The translations under genes were made by a program, and so were the position numbers. This document shows, piece after piece, positions 54,805 through 63,843 of a stretch of 64,000 nucleotides of DNA. Where the stretch lies: NCBI RefSeq assembly GCF_000717645.1, contig NZ_JNZZ01000018.1, positions 62,001 through 126,000 of the forward strand. Reading direction: 5' to 3'. Positions within the stretch are counted from its first letter, which is position 1. Each line of letters opens with the position of its first letter. The notes beneath the pieces were generated by a model. That model was not told the DNA's origin and did not search any database. It saw only the letters and a program-made list of their open reading frames with translations. Source of the stretch: Streptomyces californicus (lineage in GTDB: Bacteria; Actinomycetota; Actinomycetes; Streptomycetales; Streptomycetaceae).

Positions 54805-56324
54805 CGCCCGGCCTCCTGCGTCGTGTTGAGGATGTTGACGCCCCGGAAGAGGGCGGAGGGGCAGCCGTGCGAGACCGCCGCGACCTGGCTCGGCTGGGCC
54901 TTGCCGCAGTTGAACGCGCCACCGAGGACGTACGTCTGCGGCCCGCCCACCTTCTCCATCGAGCCCCAGAAGTCCGTGGTCGTCGCCTGGTACGCCACGT
55001 CGCGCAGCTGCCCGGCGAGCCTGCCGTTCTCGATGCGGAAGAACCGCTGCCCGGTGAACTGGAAGTTGTGGCGCTGCATGTCGATGGACCAGGACCGGTC
55101 GCCGACCACGTAGATCCCGCGCTCGACCCCGCCGATCAGGTCCTCCGTGGACAGTCCGCCCGGCTCCGGCCGCAGCGACACGTTCGCCATGCGCTGTACG
55201 GGGACGTGGCCCGGCGAGTCCGCGAACGCGCAGCCGTTGGAGCGTCCGAGCCCCGTCAGCTTCGCGATCCGGCGGTCCAGCTGGTAGCCGACGAGGGTGC
55301 CGTCCTTCACCAGGTCCCACGACTGCGCCTCGACGCCCTCGTCGTCGTACCCGATGGTCGCGAGCCCGTGCTCGGCGGTGCGGTCACCCGTCACGTTCAT
55401 CACGGGGGAGCCGTAGACCAGCTTGCCGAGCTGGTCGAAGGTGGCGAACGAGGTCCCGGCGTACGCCGCCTCGTACCCCAGCGCCCGGTCCAGCTCGGTG
55501 GCGTGGCCGATGGACTCGTGGATGGTCAGCCACAGGTTCGACGGATCGACGACCAGGTCGTACGCCCCCGCCTCCACGCCCGGCGCGCGCATCTTCTCCG
55601 CGAGCAGCCCCGGGATCTGCTCCAGTTCGGCCTCCCAGTCCCAGCCGGTCCCGGTGAGGTACTCCCAGCCCCGGCCCACCGGCGGCGCGAGCGTCCGCAT
55701 CGAGTCGAACTCGCCGGTCGCGCCGTCCACCGCGACGGCGGTCAACTGCGGGTGGACCCGCACCCGTTGCTGCGTGGTGACGGTCCCGGCCGTGTCCGCG
55801 TAGAACTTGTTCTCGTGCACGGCCATCAGGGACGCGTCCACATGCGCGACGCCCGCCGCGCCCAGCAGTCGTCCGCTCCACTCGGCGAGCAGCGCCGCCT
55901 TCTCCTCGTCCGGTACGGAGAAGGGGTCGACGTCGTACGCCGAGACCCAGGTCCGCTCGCCGTGCGACGGCTCGTCCGCCAGCTCCACCACCTCGTCCGA
56001 GCCGGCGGCCGCGATCACCTTCGCCGACAGCTTGGCCATCGCGACGGCCTGCGAGGCCACCTTCGCGGCCGCGTCCATCGTCAGGTCCACGCCCGAGGCG
56101 AACCCCCACGCCCCGCCGTGCACCACGCGCACCGCGTACCCGAGGTCCGTGCTGTCGGACGCCCCGGCCGGGCGGGCGTCCCGCAGCCGCCACGTGGCAC
56201 CGCGCACCCGCTCCAGCCGGAAGTCGGCGTGCGTCGCGCCGAGCGCCCGCGCCCGCGCGAGCGCCGCGTCCGCCAGCGCGCGCGACGGCAGGGCCAGAAA
56301 TGACTGATCTACCTCGTGGGGCAC
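54801..56324 (-). CDS. tldD: TldD family zinc metalloprotease subunit
   Basis: 507 residues. The zinc site is HESIGH at 269-274 (LWLTIHESIGHATELDRALG), with the glycine-rich C-terminal GGVERGIYVVGDRSW. With TldE it trims unfolded peptides or modified-peptide leaders inside the cell. GTG 56324 (VPHEVDQSFLAL) has AAGGGA about eight bases upstream; the frame before that is not supported. Divergent from the giant ATPase gene across 153 bp. Confidence 0.92.
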   Translation of the reverse strand: MPHEVDQSFLALPSRALADAALARARALGATHADFRLERVRGATWRLRDARPAGASDSTDLGYAVRVVHGGAWGFASGVDLTMDAAAKVASQAVAMAKLSAKVIAAAGSDEVVELADEPSHGERTWVSAYDVDPFSVPDEEKAALLAEWSGRLLGAAGVAHVDASLMAVHENKFYADTAGTVTTQQRVRVHPQLTAVAVDGATGEFDSMRTLAPPVGRGWEYLTGTGWDWEAELEQIPGLLAEKMRAPGVEAGAYDLVVDPSNLWLTIHESIGHATELDRALGYEAAYAGTSFATFDQLGKLVYGSPVMNVTGDRTAEHGLATIGYDDEGVEAQSWDLVKDGTLVGYQLDRRIAKLTGLGRSNGCAFADSPGHVPVQRMANVSLRPEPGGLSTEDLIGGVERGIYVVGDRSWSIDMQRHNFQFTGQRFFRIENGRLAGQLRDVAYQATTTDFWGSMEKVGGPQTYVLGGAFNCGKAQPSQVAAVSHGCPSALFRGVNILNTTQEAGR

Positions 56325-56477
56325 AGGGAGTTCCCTTCTCGAACCATCACGGCAGTGAACCACGCCTCCGGGCGGCGGCACCGGGCCCGGTCGCGCGCGC
56401 GACCGGAACCTGACCTTCCGTCACGCGTTCCGCCGACTCCGTGGACCCCGGCCGCGACACGGTGAGAGGATCCCCGT

Positions 56478-59400
56478 ATGCACGGGTGGGCGGTGGGACT
56501 GAAAGCCTGGCTCTCGTCCTTGAACGAGGCGGATCTGCGTACGCTCCTGGCGCGGCACCACTGCCTTCGCCACGGAAAGTGCGTGCACGGCGCCGCACGA
56601 CCCGGGCGTCAGGCGCCGACCCGCCGCGATCTGCGCGCCGTGCGGGTGTGGCTGGCCAAGGCCCGGCACCCCGGACTGCAGGGGATGGCGGCCTGCGGCC
56701 TGGCCTGGTCGGTCCAGACCCTGGTGCGGGAGCACGGCTATCCGCCCGGGACCGTGGACGAGCCCACCGACGAGCAGCTCGAGGAGATGCTCGCCGTGCT
56801 GGAGCCGCCCCTCGCACACTGGGCGCTGTACGCGCTGCTCTGCCCCGAGGCGCACGGCCTGCCCGCGGCCGGACAGGCCCACCGGCACGAACGGCGTCTG
56901 AGGGCGGCGGCGGACCGCTTGCCGCCCGATGTTCCCTCCCGGCCTCCGGGGGTCCCTGGGCCCAGCGGCGGAGTGACCGGACGAGTTCTTCCCGAAGCGC
57001 CCCGGAGTTCCGGGCCGGAGATTGAGGTAGTCGCCCCGATGGAGAGGACCGGGCCCGTCGAGGCCGCGCAGGACATGCTGGCGGAGCTGCAGAGTTCGGG
57101 CCGGCGGCTGGCGGACGCCCTGCGCGCGTCGGCCGCCGCGGTCGAGGCCGGAAGCGTGCCGCCGGACGGTGTCGCCGACGCGCTGATCCGGTGGACGGAC
57201 GACCGGGGGAGGGCCGCCGAGAGCCTGGGCGCGGAAGGCTGCCCGTGGCCGGAGGACGACGGATACGAGGTGGCCGAGTCGGCGCTCGCCCGTCTGCGCG
57301 GCGCCCGGAAGGAGCAGGCCGACGCGCTCCTGCGCAAGGCGGCGACGTACGCCCAGCTGCTGGAGATGGCGGACGAGGGGGAGGAGGCCGACGATCTCCG
57401 ACGCCATCTGCAGCGCATCCGGAAGCAGTTGGAGCAGTACGGCGATGTGACCGGCGCCGCGGCGCGGGAGGCTCCGCCCACGGCCCCGGAGGCGGACGCC
57501 GAAGCGGGGGCCGACGCCGACGCGGGAACCCCGGCGGCGGAGACCGAGCCGCCTGCCCGGACCCGCCCCGAGGTGACCGACCCGGACGTGACCGACCCGG
57601 ACGCGGCCGAGCCGGAAGCGGTCGCTCCGGACGTGACCGACCCGGACGAGGCGCGCGGAGAAGCCGAAGCGCCTCCGGCCTCCCGCCCGGAGGACGAGAG
57701 GGACGAGAAGGAGGCGCGGGGGGACGTGAACGAGGAGGGGGCGCCCGAACCGCCTCCGGCCTCCGTTCCGGAGCGGCCCGAGCCCGCACCGCGCGACGTG
57801 GTCGGGCCGGGGGCGGGGCACACGGCCGCACCGCACTCCGCGCGGGAGCACCCGGCGGTGCTCCCGCAGCGACTCGCCCCGTCGGACGAGGAGGCGTGGC
57901 CCGAGGGCGTCGATCGTCCCGACTGGGACCCGCGGGCGCCCTGGGACACCGGGACGGTCTCCCCCGTCGTGCGTCTGCTGGCGGAGAGCCGGGTGGCGGA
58001 GGCGTACTGGATGACCGTCGCCTCCGACGAGCGCCCCGTGCGCGCCAGGGCCCTCGCCTTCGCCGCCGCCGCGTTCGGCTGCGTGTCCGACGCCGAGGCC
58101 ACCCCCGTGCAGATCGCCCACGAGTTCGAGCCCGGGCTGGCGGCGGAGGACCGCGAGGCGCACCTCGTCGCGCTGGCCGCCGCGCTCCGTACCGGTGTGA
58201 CCGCCCGTTGGCCGCACGTCCTGATCAGCGGGTTCGTCTCCCCGGCCGGTCTCACCGGACCCTGGCAGCACCTCCTCGACGTGCTGGTCTCCGCCGTACG
58301 CGACGGGAGGGTCTTCGAGCCGGGCATGGTGCAGGCCGACGAGGGGCGGCTGGAGGCCGACGCCCGCGACGAGATCGGCCGCACCGCCCGCCGGCTCCTT
58401 GACGACCTGCCGCGCCGCAAGATGAAGTACCAGCGCGCTTCCCAGGTCCTTCAGCACCTGGTGGGCCCGTCCGGACGGCTCCGCCAGGCGCTGAACCGAG
58501 TCATCGAGTGGTCGGAGGGCGATCAGGGGCCCAGGACCGGCGGATTCCGCGTCCTCGGGGAGGAGCTCTGGCGCCCCGAGGACATCGACCGCCTCATCCA
58601 GGACACCGACGCCCTGTTCCGTACCTCCAAGCAGGCGAAGGAACCGATAACCGCCGGGGCGCTCCGACAGCTCCACAGCGCGTGCCGCTCCGTCGGCGAG
58701 GTCATGATGCGGGCCGAGGCAGCCGCCGCGGCGAACCGCCCCCAGCCCGGGGCCAACGAGCGGGGCATCCCCGAACTGGTCTCGGTGGTGCGGGACCTGG
58801 CGGACCACCCCGAGCCGACCGGAGTGGGCGGCGCGGCCCTCGGACTGCTGCGCAGATGGCTGGCCGGCGAACCCGTCCCGTCGGCGGAGAGCGCCGAGCG
58901 CATCCGGGACGACGGGGGCCCCGTTCCGGCCGCCGACTGCCTGCTGGGCCTGCCGGACCTGCCCCGCGGGCCCGACGGCGAACCCGAGCTCGACGACCCG
59001 CGTACGGCCCGTCGGATGGCGGCGCTCCTCGCGCCCGTGGACGCGGAATCGGCCCTCGGCCGCTACCTGGAGAGCGGCGACCTCCACCTGGCCGGCGCGC
59101 TCGTCGCCGTCGCCGAGCGCGAACCGGCCGCCTTCGGCACCGGTCCGGAGTGGACCGAGGCGGCCCAGCACCGCCTGACCCAGGGGCACGAGGACTGGCG
59201 CCGCAAGGTCGGCTCCCACCACCGCGCCGCCGCCGGACTGCTCGCCCAGATGCGGACGCTCAACCAGTTGGCGCCCGACCGGGAGCGCGAGTTCGCCGGC
59301 CGCCTCCAGGAGTTCGCCGACGGCGAGGAGACGGGGCGTTACCGCTACGCCCTGGAGGCGCTGGAGGCACTGGAGGGGGAGCTGTCCTCCCTGGTGGACG

Positions 59401-62330
59401 AGGCCACCCGCGTCCTCCGCCAGGACCTGGCCCAGCTTCGCCGCGACCCCGACCACCCGATGGACCCGGTCGACCACGACCGCATCGCCCGCCTCATCGA
59501 CGAGGGCGACACGGTCACCGCACAGGAGTTCCTCGCGCTCGCGTCGAGCCACCAGCCCCTGCCCGAGCGCATCGCGGACGAGGGAGACGAACTGGCGGGC
59601 TTCCTCGACGGCGTGGTCTCCCCCGACGCACCCCGCGCCGGGGGAGAGGGCGTCGAGGCCCACTGGTGGGCCCGGCGGTACAGCGACCCCAGCGCCTCCC
59701 TCACCCAGGCGGCCCGCGCCGGACTCGACTCCTGGCGGGCCCTGTGCACCAGACAGGGGCGCAGCAGCGAGTGGCAGCAGCATCTGCCCCGGGTCCTGAG
59801 ACTGCTCGGGCTCGAACTCTCCGGGAGCCAGCTCCACACCGACCGGGCCGCCCTCGGCCAGGGGATGCGTCGCTTCAAGGTGCGGGCGAACGTCGCCGAA
59901 AGGGTCGGCTACGTCGCGGCACTCGGCTCGCGCGCCACGTCGTACACGATCCTGCTGGTCTGGGAGGAGCAGCCCGCCGACGGGCCGCTCGCCCACGTGG
60001 AGGACGCCGACGTGGGAGCCAACATCGTCCTCTACCTCCACCCCCTCGGCGCCGACGGGCGGCGCGGCCTCGCGGAGTCGGCCCGTTCCTTCGCCCAGCA
60101 GGCCCTCGTCGTCGACTCCGCCGTCATGGGCTGGATGGCCGCGCGCGCCCCCGGCGCCTTCCGGTCCCTCCAGCGCGTGACCCTGCCCTGGGCGGCGTAC
60201 AACCCCTACACCCCGTTCGTCGCCGGCCTGGTGCCGCCGGAGGTCTTCTACGGACGCGACGACGAGATGCGCGAAGTCATGGGGCGCGAGGGCGGGATGT
60301 TCCTCTACGGCGGCCGCCAGCTCGGCAAGTCCGCGCTGCTGCGCCGGGTCGCGGAGATCTTCCCCAGCCGGGCCGACACCCATGTCGCCGTCTACCTGGA
60401 CCTGCTCAAGGCTGAGATCGGCCACGCGGAGGCTCCGGAGCGGATCTGGAGCAGGCTGGTGGAGGACCTCAAACGCAAGGGGGTCTTCAACAACAAGATG
60501 TCCGAGCAGGCGAGCCCCGAAGTGGTGGTGAAGAACCTCCGCACCTGGCTCGACGAGGACGACACCCGGCGCGTCCTTGTCCTCGCGGACGAGGCGGACG
60601 CCTTCCTCAACACCGACTCCCGGCGCGCCTTCCGGCTCGGCAGCGAGTCGACCTTTCCCAACGTCATGCTGTTCCAGCGGCTCATGGAACAGACGGAACG
60701 CCGGTTCAAGATCGTGTTCGCCGGTCTGCACCAGGTGCAGCGGTTCGGCCACCTCTCCAACGTCTCCACCGTGCACGGCGGCCCCGACGTGCTGGTCGGC
60801 CCCCTGGGGCAGCAGGCCGCCATCCGGCTGGTCACCGAACCGATGGCCGCCCTGGGCTACACGTTCGAGCGGGCCGAACTGGTCTGGCGGATCCTCGCCA
60901 TCACCAACTACCAGGCCAACCTCGTGCAGATCTTCTGCCGCGAGCTGGTGCGCGCCCTGCACTCCCGCCCCTACGCGTTCTCCGACGGCACCGTCCCCAT
61001 CACCGAGGACGACGTGCAGAAGGTCGCCGCCTCGGAGACCGTACGACGGCAGATCGCCGAGCGGCTCCGCTTCACGATCAACCTGGAGGACCGCTACCGG
61101 GTCCTCGCCCTGGTGATCGCCCTGCGAAGCCTCAAGGACGGCTACCGGGGCGACTACACGGCCAGTGCCCTGCTGCAGGAGGCCCGCGAGGCGTGGCCGC
61201 AGGGCTTCGAGATGCTGAGCGCCAAGCAGGCCCAGATCTTCCTGACCGAGATGGTCGGCCTCGGCCTGCTCATCCAGCTCGGTGACCGGTCCCGCTTCGC
61301 GGTGCGCAGCCCCAACGTCGTCAACATGCTCGGCACGCGCGAGGAGCTCGAACTCGAACTCAAGGAGACCGAGTTCGGGCTGCCCTACGACTACAACCCC
61401 CGGGCCGCGCGACGGGTCCTGGGACGGGACCGGCACAGCGTGCAGCGCTACAGCCCGCTCACCGAGGAGCAACTGCACGACACCGCCCAGCCGGGCGTGA
61501 GCGTCATCGGCACCACCGACCTCTTCCGGCCGGAGCTGGTGCGGCAGGCGGTCGCCGCCTTCGCCGAGAACCGGGGCGTGGAAGTGCTCAAGCACGAGCG
61601 GGGCGGAGACCTGCAGGCCCTGGTCAAACAGCGCCGGCGCAAGGCGCATCTCCTCATCGCCGACCTCCGCGGAAGCAGCGCGGGCGAGCTGCGCACCGCG
61701 GTCCAGGTGCTGCTCAACCACGCCGGTCCGGCCTCGGACGACCTCGTCAGGCAGGCCGCGCGGCGCACCAGCAGCACCGCGAACCGCTCCGCCGTCGTCG
61801 TGGCCGACGCGACGACCGTCGCCGAGTTGGAGGCGGCCGCGGGGGAGGAGCTCTCCGTCAGGCGCCTGCGGCCCGAACGCTGGACGGCCGACGCGCTGCG
61901 CGCCTGGTCCGAGTGCCCCTTCGTATCCCGTGAGGACCGGAGCCGACTGGTCGCGGCCACCGGCGGCTGGCCGCACTGGATGGAGGCGGCGGTGACGGAC
62001 GTGTCGGTGCACGGCGCCACGCTCGTCCAGGCGGTCGAACGGATCCGCGCCGTGATCAACCGGCCGGCCAACACGGAACTGCACCTGCGCCGGGCCGGTC
62101 TGGACGCCGGGGACCTGAGCCTGCTCACCGCGTGGACCGGCTACGTCGAGGAGGGCCAGGGCGCTCCCCTCGACGACGTCCAGGCCGCGATCGAGCGCGA
62201 CGAACAGGACACCGACGCGTGGCTGACCCGCCTGGAGCGGCTCGGCCTCCTCGACAGCACGGACCACGGCTTCGCCGTGGAACCGGTGACCTACCGCGCG
62301 GTGCGCGCGAGCGCCGCCGGGGAGCGGTGA
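56478..62330 (+). CDS. Giant 1,950-residue protein with internal AAA/STAND-type ATPase module
   Basis: Residues 1-130: helical N-terminal domain (WLSSLNEADLRTLLARHHCL). 190-320: charged helices, coiled-coil-like. 325-465: very acidic, Pro/Glu/Asp-rich linker with repeated VTDPD. 465-1240: long helical region without recognised domain. 1255-1500: ATPase with FYGRDDE (1257-1263), Walker A GGRQLGKS (1278-1285) and Walker B LVLADEAD with D1371/E1372. 1500-1650: winged-helix-like part as in ORC/STAND proteins. 1680-1950: alpha/beta segment (HLLIADLRGSSAGELRTAVQ) and helical end. No membrane segment. ATG 56478 has AGAGG upstream. The stop is one base before the next ATG, so the downstream protein is surely its partner. 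Function unknown; NTPase sensor in a conflict system is my inference. Confidence 0.85.
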   Translation: MHGWAVGLKAWLSSLNEADLRTLLARHHCLRHGKCVHGAARPGRQAPTRRDLRAVRVWLAKARHPGLQGMAACGLAWSVQTLVREHGYPPGTVDEPTDEQLEEMLAVLEPPLAHWALYALLCPEAHGLPAAGQAHRHERRLRAAADRLPPDVPSRPPGVPGPSGGVTGRVLPEAPRSSGPEIEVVAPMERTGPVEAAQDMLAELQSSGRRLADALRASAAAVEAGSVPPDGVADALIRWTDDRGRAAESLGAEGCPWPEDDGYEVAESALARLRGARKEQADALLRKAATYAQLLEMADEGEEADDLRRHLQRIRKQLEQYGDVTGAAAREAPPTAPEADAEAGADADAGTPAAETEPPARTRPEVTDPDVTDPDAAEPEAVAPDVTDPDEARGEAEAPPASRPEDERDEKEARGDVNEEGAPEPPPASVPERPEPAPRDVVGPGAGHTAAPHSAREHPAVLPQRLAPSDEEAWPEGVDRPDWDPRAPWDTGTVSPVVRLLAESRVAEAYWMTVASDERPVRARALAFAAAAFGCVSDAEATPVQIAHEFEPGLAAEDREAHLVALAAALRTGVTARWPHVLISGFVSPAGLTGPWQHLLDVLVSAVRDGRVFEPGMVQADEGRLEADARDEIGRTARRLLDDLPRRKMKYQRASQVLQHLVGPSGRLRQALNRVIEWSEGDQGPRTGGFRVLGEELWRPEDIDRLIQDTDALFRTSKQAKEPITAGALRQLHSACRSVGEVMMRAEAAAAANRPQPGANERGIPELVSVVRDLADHPEPTGVGGAALGLLRRWLAGEPVPSAESAERIRDDGGPVPAADCLLGLPDLPRGPDGEPELDDPRTARRMAALLAPVDAESALGRYLESGDLHLAGALVAVAEREPAAFGTGPEWTEAAQHRLTQGHEDWRRKVGSHHRAAAGLLAQMRTLNQLAPDREREFAGRLQEFADGEETGRYRYALEALEALEGELSSLVDEATRVLRQDLAQLRRDPDHPMDPVDHDRIARLIDEGDTVTAQEFLALASSHQPLPERIADEGDELAGFLDGVVSPDAPRAGGEGVEAHWWARRYSDPSASLTQAARAGLDSWRALCTRQGRSSEWQQHLPRVLRLLGLELSGSQLHTDRAALGQGMRRFKVRANVAERVGYVAALGSRATSYTILLVWEEQPADGPLAHVEDADVGANIVLYLHPLGADGRRGLAESARSFAQQALVVDSAVMGWMAARAPGAFRSLQRVTLPWAAYNPYTPFVAGLVPPEVFYGRDDEMREVMGREGGMFLYGGRQLGKSALLRRVAEIFPSRADTHVAVYLDLLKAEIGHAEAPERIWSRLVEDLKRKGVFNNKMSEQASPEVVVKNLRTWLDEDDTRRVLVLADEADAFLNTDSRRAFRLGSESTFPNVMLFQRLMEQTERRFKIVFAGLHQVQRFGHLSNVSTVHGGPDVLVGPLGQQAAIRLVTEPMAALGYTFERAELVWRILAITNYQANLVQIFCRELVRALHSRPYAFSDGTVPITEDDVQKVAASETVRRQIAERLRFTINLEDRYRVLALVIALRSLKDGYRGDYTASALLQEAREAWPQGFEMLSAKQAQIFLTEMVGLGLLIQLGDRSRFAVRSPNVVNMLGTREELELELKETEFGLPYDYNPRAARRVLGRDRHSVQRYSPLTEEQLHDTAQPGVSVIGTTDLFRPELVRQAVAAFAENRGVEVLKHERGGDLQALVKQRRRKAHLLIADLRGSSAGELRTAVQVLLNHAGPASDDLVRQAARRTSSTANRSAVVVADATTVAELEAAAGEELSVRRLRPERWTADALRAWSECPFVSREDRSRLVAATGGWPHWMEAAVTDVSVHGATLVQAVERIRAVINRPANTELHLRRAGLDAGDLSLLTAWTGYVEEGQGAPLDDVQAAIERDEQDTDAWLTRLERLGLLDSTDHGFAVEPVTYRAVRASAAGER

Positions 62331-62331
62331 G

Positions 62332-63843
62332 ATGGCGGACGAGCCGGCGGGGCCGCCCGCCCTGGCCGACCTCCCCGGCGCGCGCGGACAGGTGCGCGGG
62401 GTGACGGAGACCCTGCGCACCGGCCTGCACAGCGTCTGGCTGCTGCCCGACCGGCTGGTGGCCACGGGGCAGGCCGACGAGCTGTATCTGCGGGCCCTGT
62501 CCGGCACTCGACGGCACATCGACGTGCCCCCGACCGGGGACGCCGAGCTCCCGCCGCCCGCCGAGGGGGCCGCGAGCCACCCGTCGTGGGACGCCGGGTA
62601 CGGGCCCGACACCGACCAGCTCCCCTATCTCGACCAGTACGACGACGGCTTCGACCTCGGCTGGGAAGGGGACGGGTACGCCCCCGCGATCCCCGCTCCC
62701 CGGTCCGGTGGGAGCGGCACGCCCCTCCCGCAGCGCGACCTGGCGGCACGGATCGCCAAGGAACTCTCCGCCCCGGCCGACGACGTCGCCGGCTGGCTCA
62801 CGTTCCCGGACGACGGGACGCCCCCGCCCGTGATCGGCATACGCGCCTGGGCCGAACCGGACGGCGGGCCGGTGCGCGGGGCCGGCATCGAGGGGCTGCA
62901 CCGCTCGCTGTCGGCGGCGGTCAGGGCGGCCGGCCTGCCTCCGGGGGAGCGGCCCAGACTGTTCGTCGTGGCCCGGCTGCGCGATCTGCCCGAGGGGCTG
63001 CCGGACGAACTGCACCAGGACTCGGGGGCGACGGCCGTCCACTGGTGGTGGGACGCGCTGGGGCGGCTGGACGTCTCGACCGCCGTCGCGTCCTGCCTGG
63101 CCGCCGCGCGCACGGCGGGCCAGGACGGCGACTCGTCGGGGGAGCGCGTGCGGCGCCAGCTCACGGCGGAGACCGTGGTCGAGATCTGCGGGCCGGACCT
63201 GGAGCTGGCGCGCGGACTCGCCCTCGGCTGGGACGGACAGCAGCGCACCCTCGACGCCGCCCTCCGGCGATGTCTCGCCGCCGGCCCGCCCGTGACCGGC
63301 GGCACCGCCGAGGCGCCCGCCCGGATGGGGGCCCGGCGCCGCCCCGGAACCGATGTCCGCGAAGCGTGGTCGGGAGGAGCCATCGCCGCCTGGGAGGGAC
63401 GGCTGCGCCCGCATCCGGGCACCTGGTACCCCGTCGGCCCGGCCGCGGAACTGACCGGGGACGCCCGGGCCCGGCTGGCCGCGTTGATCGCGCAGGCCCA
63501 GCAGCGGGTGGTGCTCCCGTGGATCGAGGAGGCGCGGCAACGGCTGGCCGTACGCTCCCTGAGCCACCTCAAGCGCCCGGTCGAGAGCGTCGTCGAGGAC
63601 TACATCGAGCGCCCCGCCCTCCATCTGCGCGACCGACCCGAACGGGCCTTCCTCGAAATCCAGGTGGGGGAACTGCTCCACGCCCACCGCCAGGGCGCGG
63701 TCGCGCTGCCCGGCCACGAGGCACAGCTCCTGAGACTCCTGGTCAAGGTGCGCAACATCCTGTCCCACCGGTCCGTGCTGCACGACGCCACCCTCAAGGA
63801 GTTCCGCGACGAGCTGTCCCGGTCGGACCTGCGCACTTCCTGA
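62332..63843 (+). CDS. Partner of the giant ATPase with HEPN-like C-terminus
   Basis: 503 residues, soluble. The N-terminal 60 residues are variable, then a Tyr/Asp/Gly-rich acidic stretch (YLDQYDDGFDLGWEGDGYAP, about 100-120). 140-300: alpha/beta part with RLFVVARLRDLPEGLPDEL. 370-503: helical, with FLEIQVGELLHAHRQGAV, then LLRLLVKVRNILSHRSVL, where R474-N475-x3-H479 matches the RNxxxH catalytic motif of HEPN ribonucleases. ATG 62332 lies one base after the upstream stop. I propose an RNase-type effector held by the ATPase; a non-catalytic HEPN adaptor is equally possible. Confidence 0.8.
   Translation: MADEPAGPPALADLPGARGQVRGVTETLRTGLHSVWLLPDRLVATGQADELYLRALSGTRRHIDVPPTGDAELPPPAEGAASHPSWDAGYGPDTDQLPYLDQYDDGFDLGWEGDGYAPAIPAPRSGGSGTPLPQRDLAARIAKELSAPADDVAGWLTFPDDGTPPPVIGIRAWAEPDGGPVRGAGIEGLHRSLSAAVRAAGLPPGERPRLFVVARLRDLPEGLPDELHQDSGATAVHWWWDALGRLDVSTAVASCLAAARTAGQDGDSSGERVRRQLTAETVVEICGPDLELARGLALGWDGQQRTLDAALRRCLAAGPPVTGGTAEAPARMGARRRPGTDVREAWSGGAIAAWEGRLRPHPGTWYPVGPAAELTGDARARLAALIAQAQQRVVLPWIEEARQRLAVRSLSHLKRPVESVVEDYIERPALHLRDRPERAFLEIQVGELLHAHRQGAVALPGHEAQLLRLLVKVRNILSHRSVLHDATLKEFRDELSRSDLRTS

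Noticed and set aside
56421..62612. 2,063-codon open frame antisense to the giant ATPase gene
   Set aside because: It mirrors the coding frame of a high-GC gene; its Pro/Arg/Gly/Val-rich translation has no domain, while the plus strand has Walker motifs and a ribosome site.
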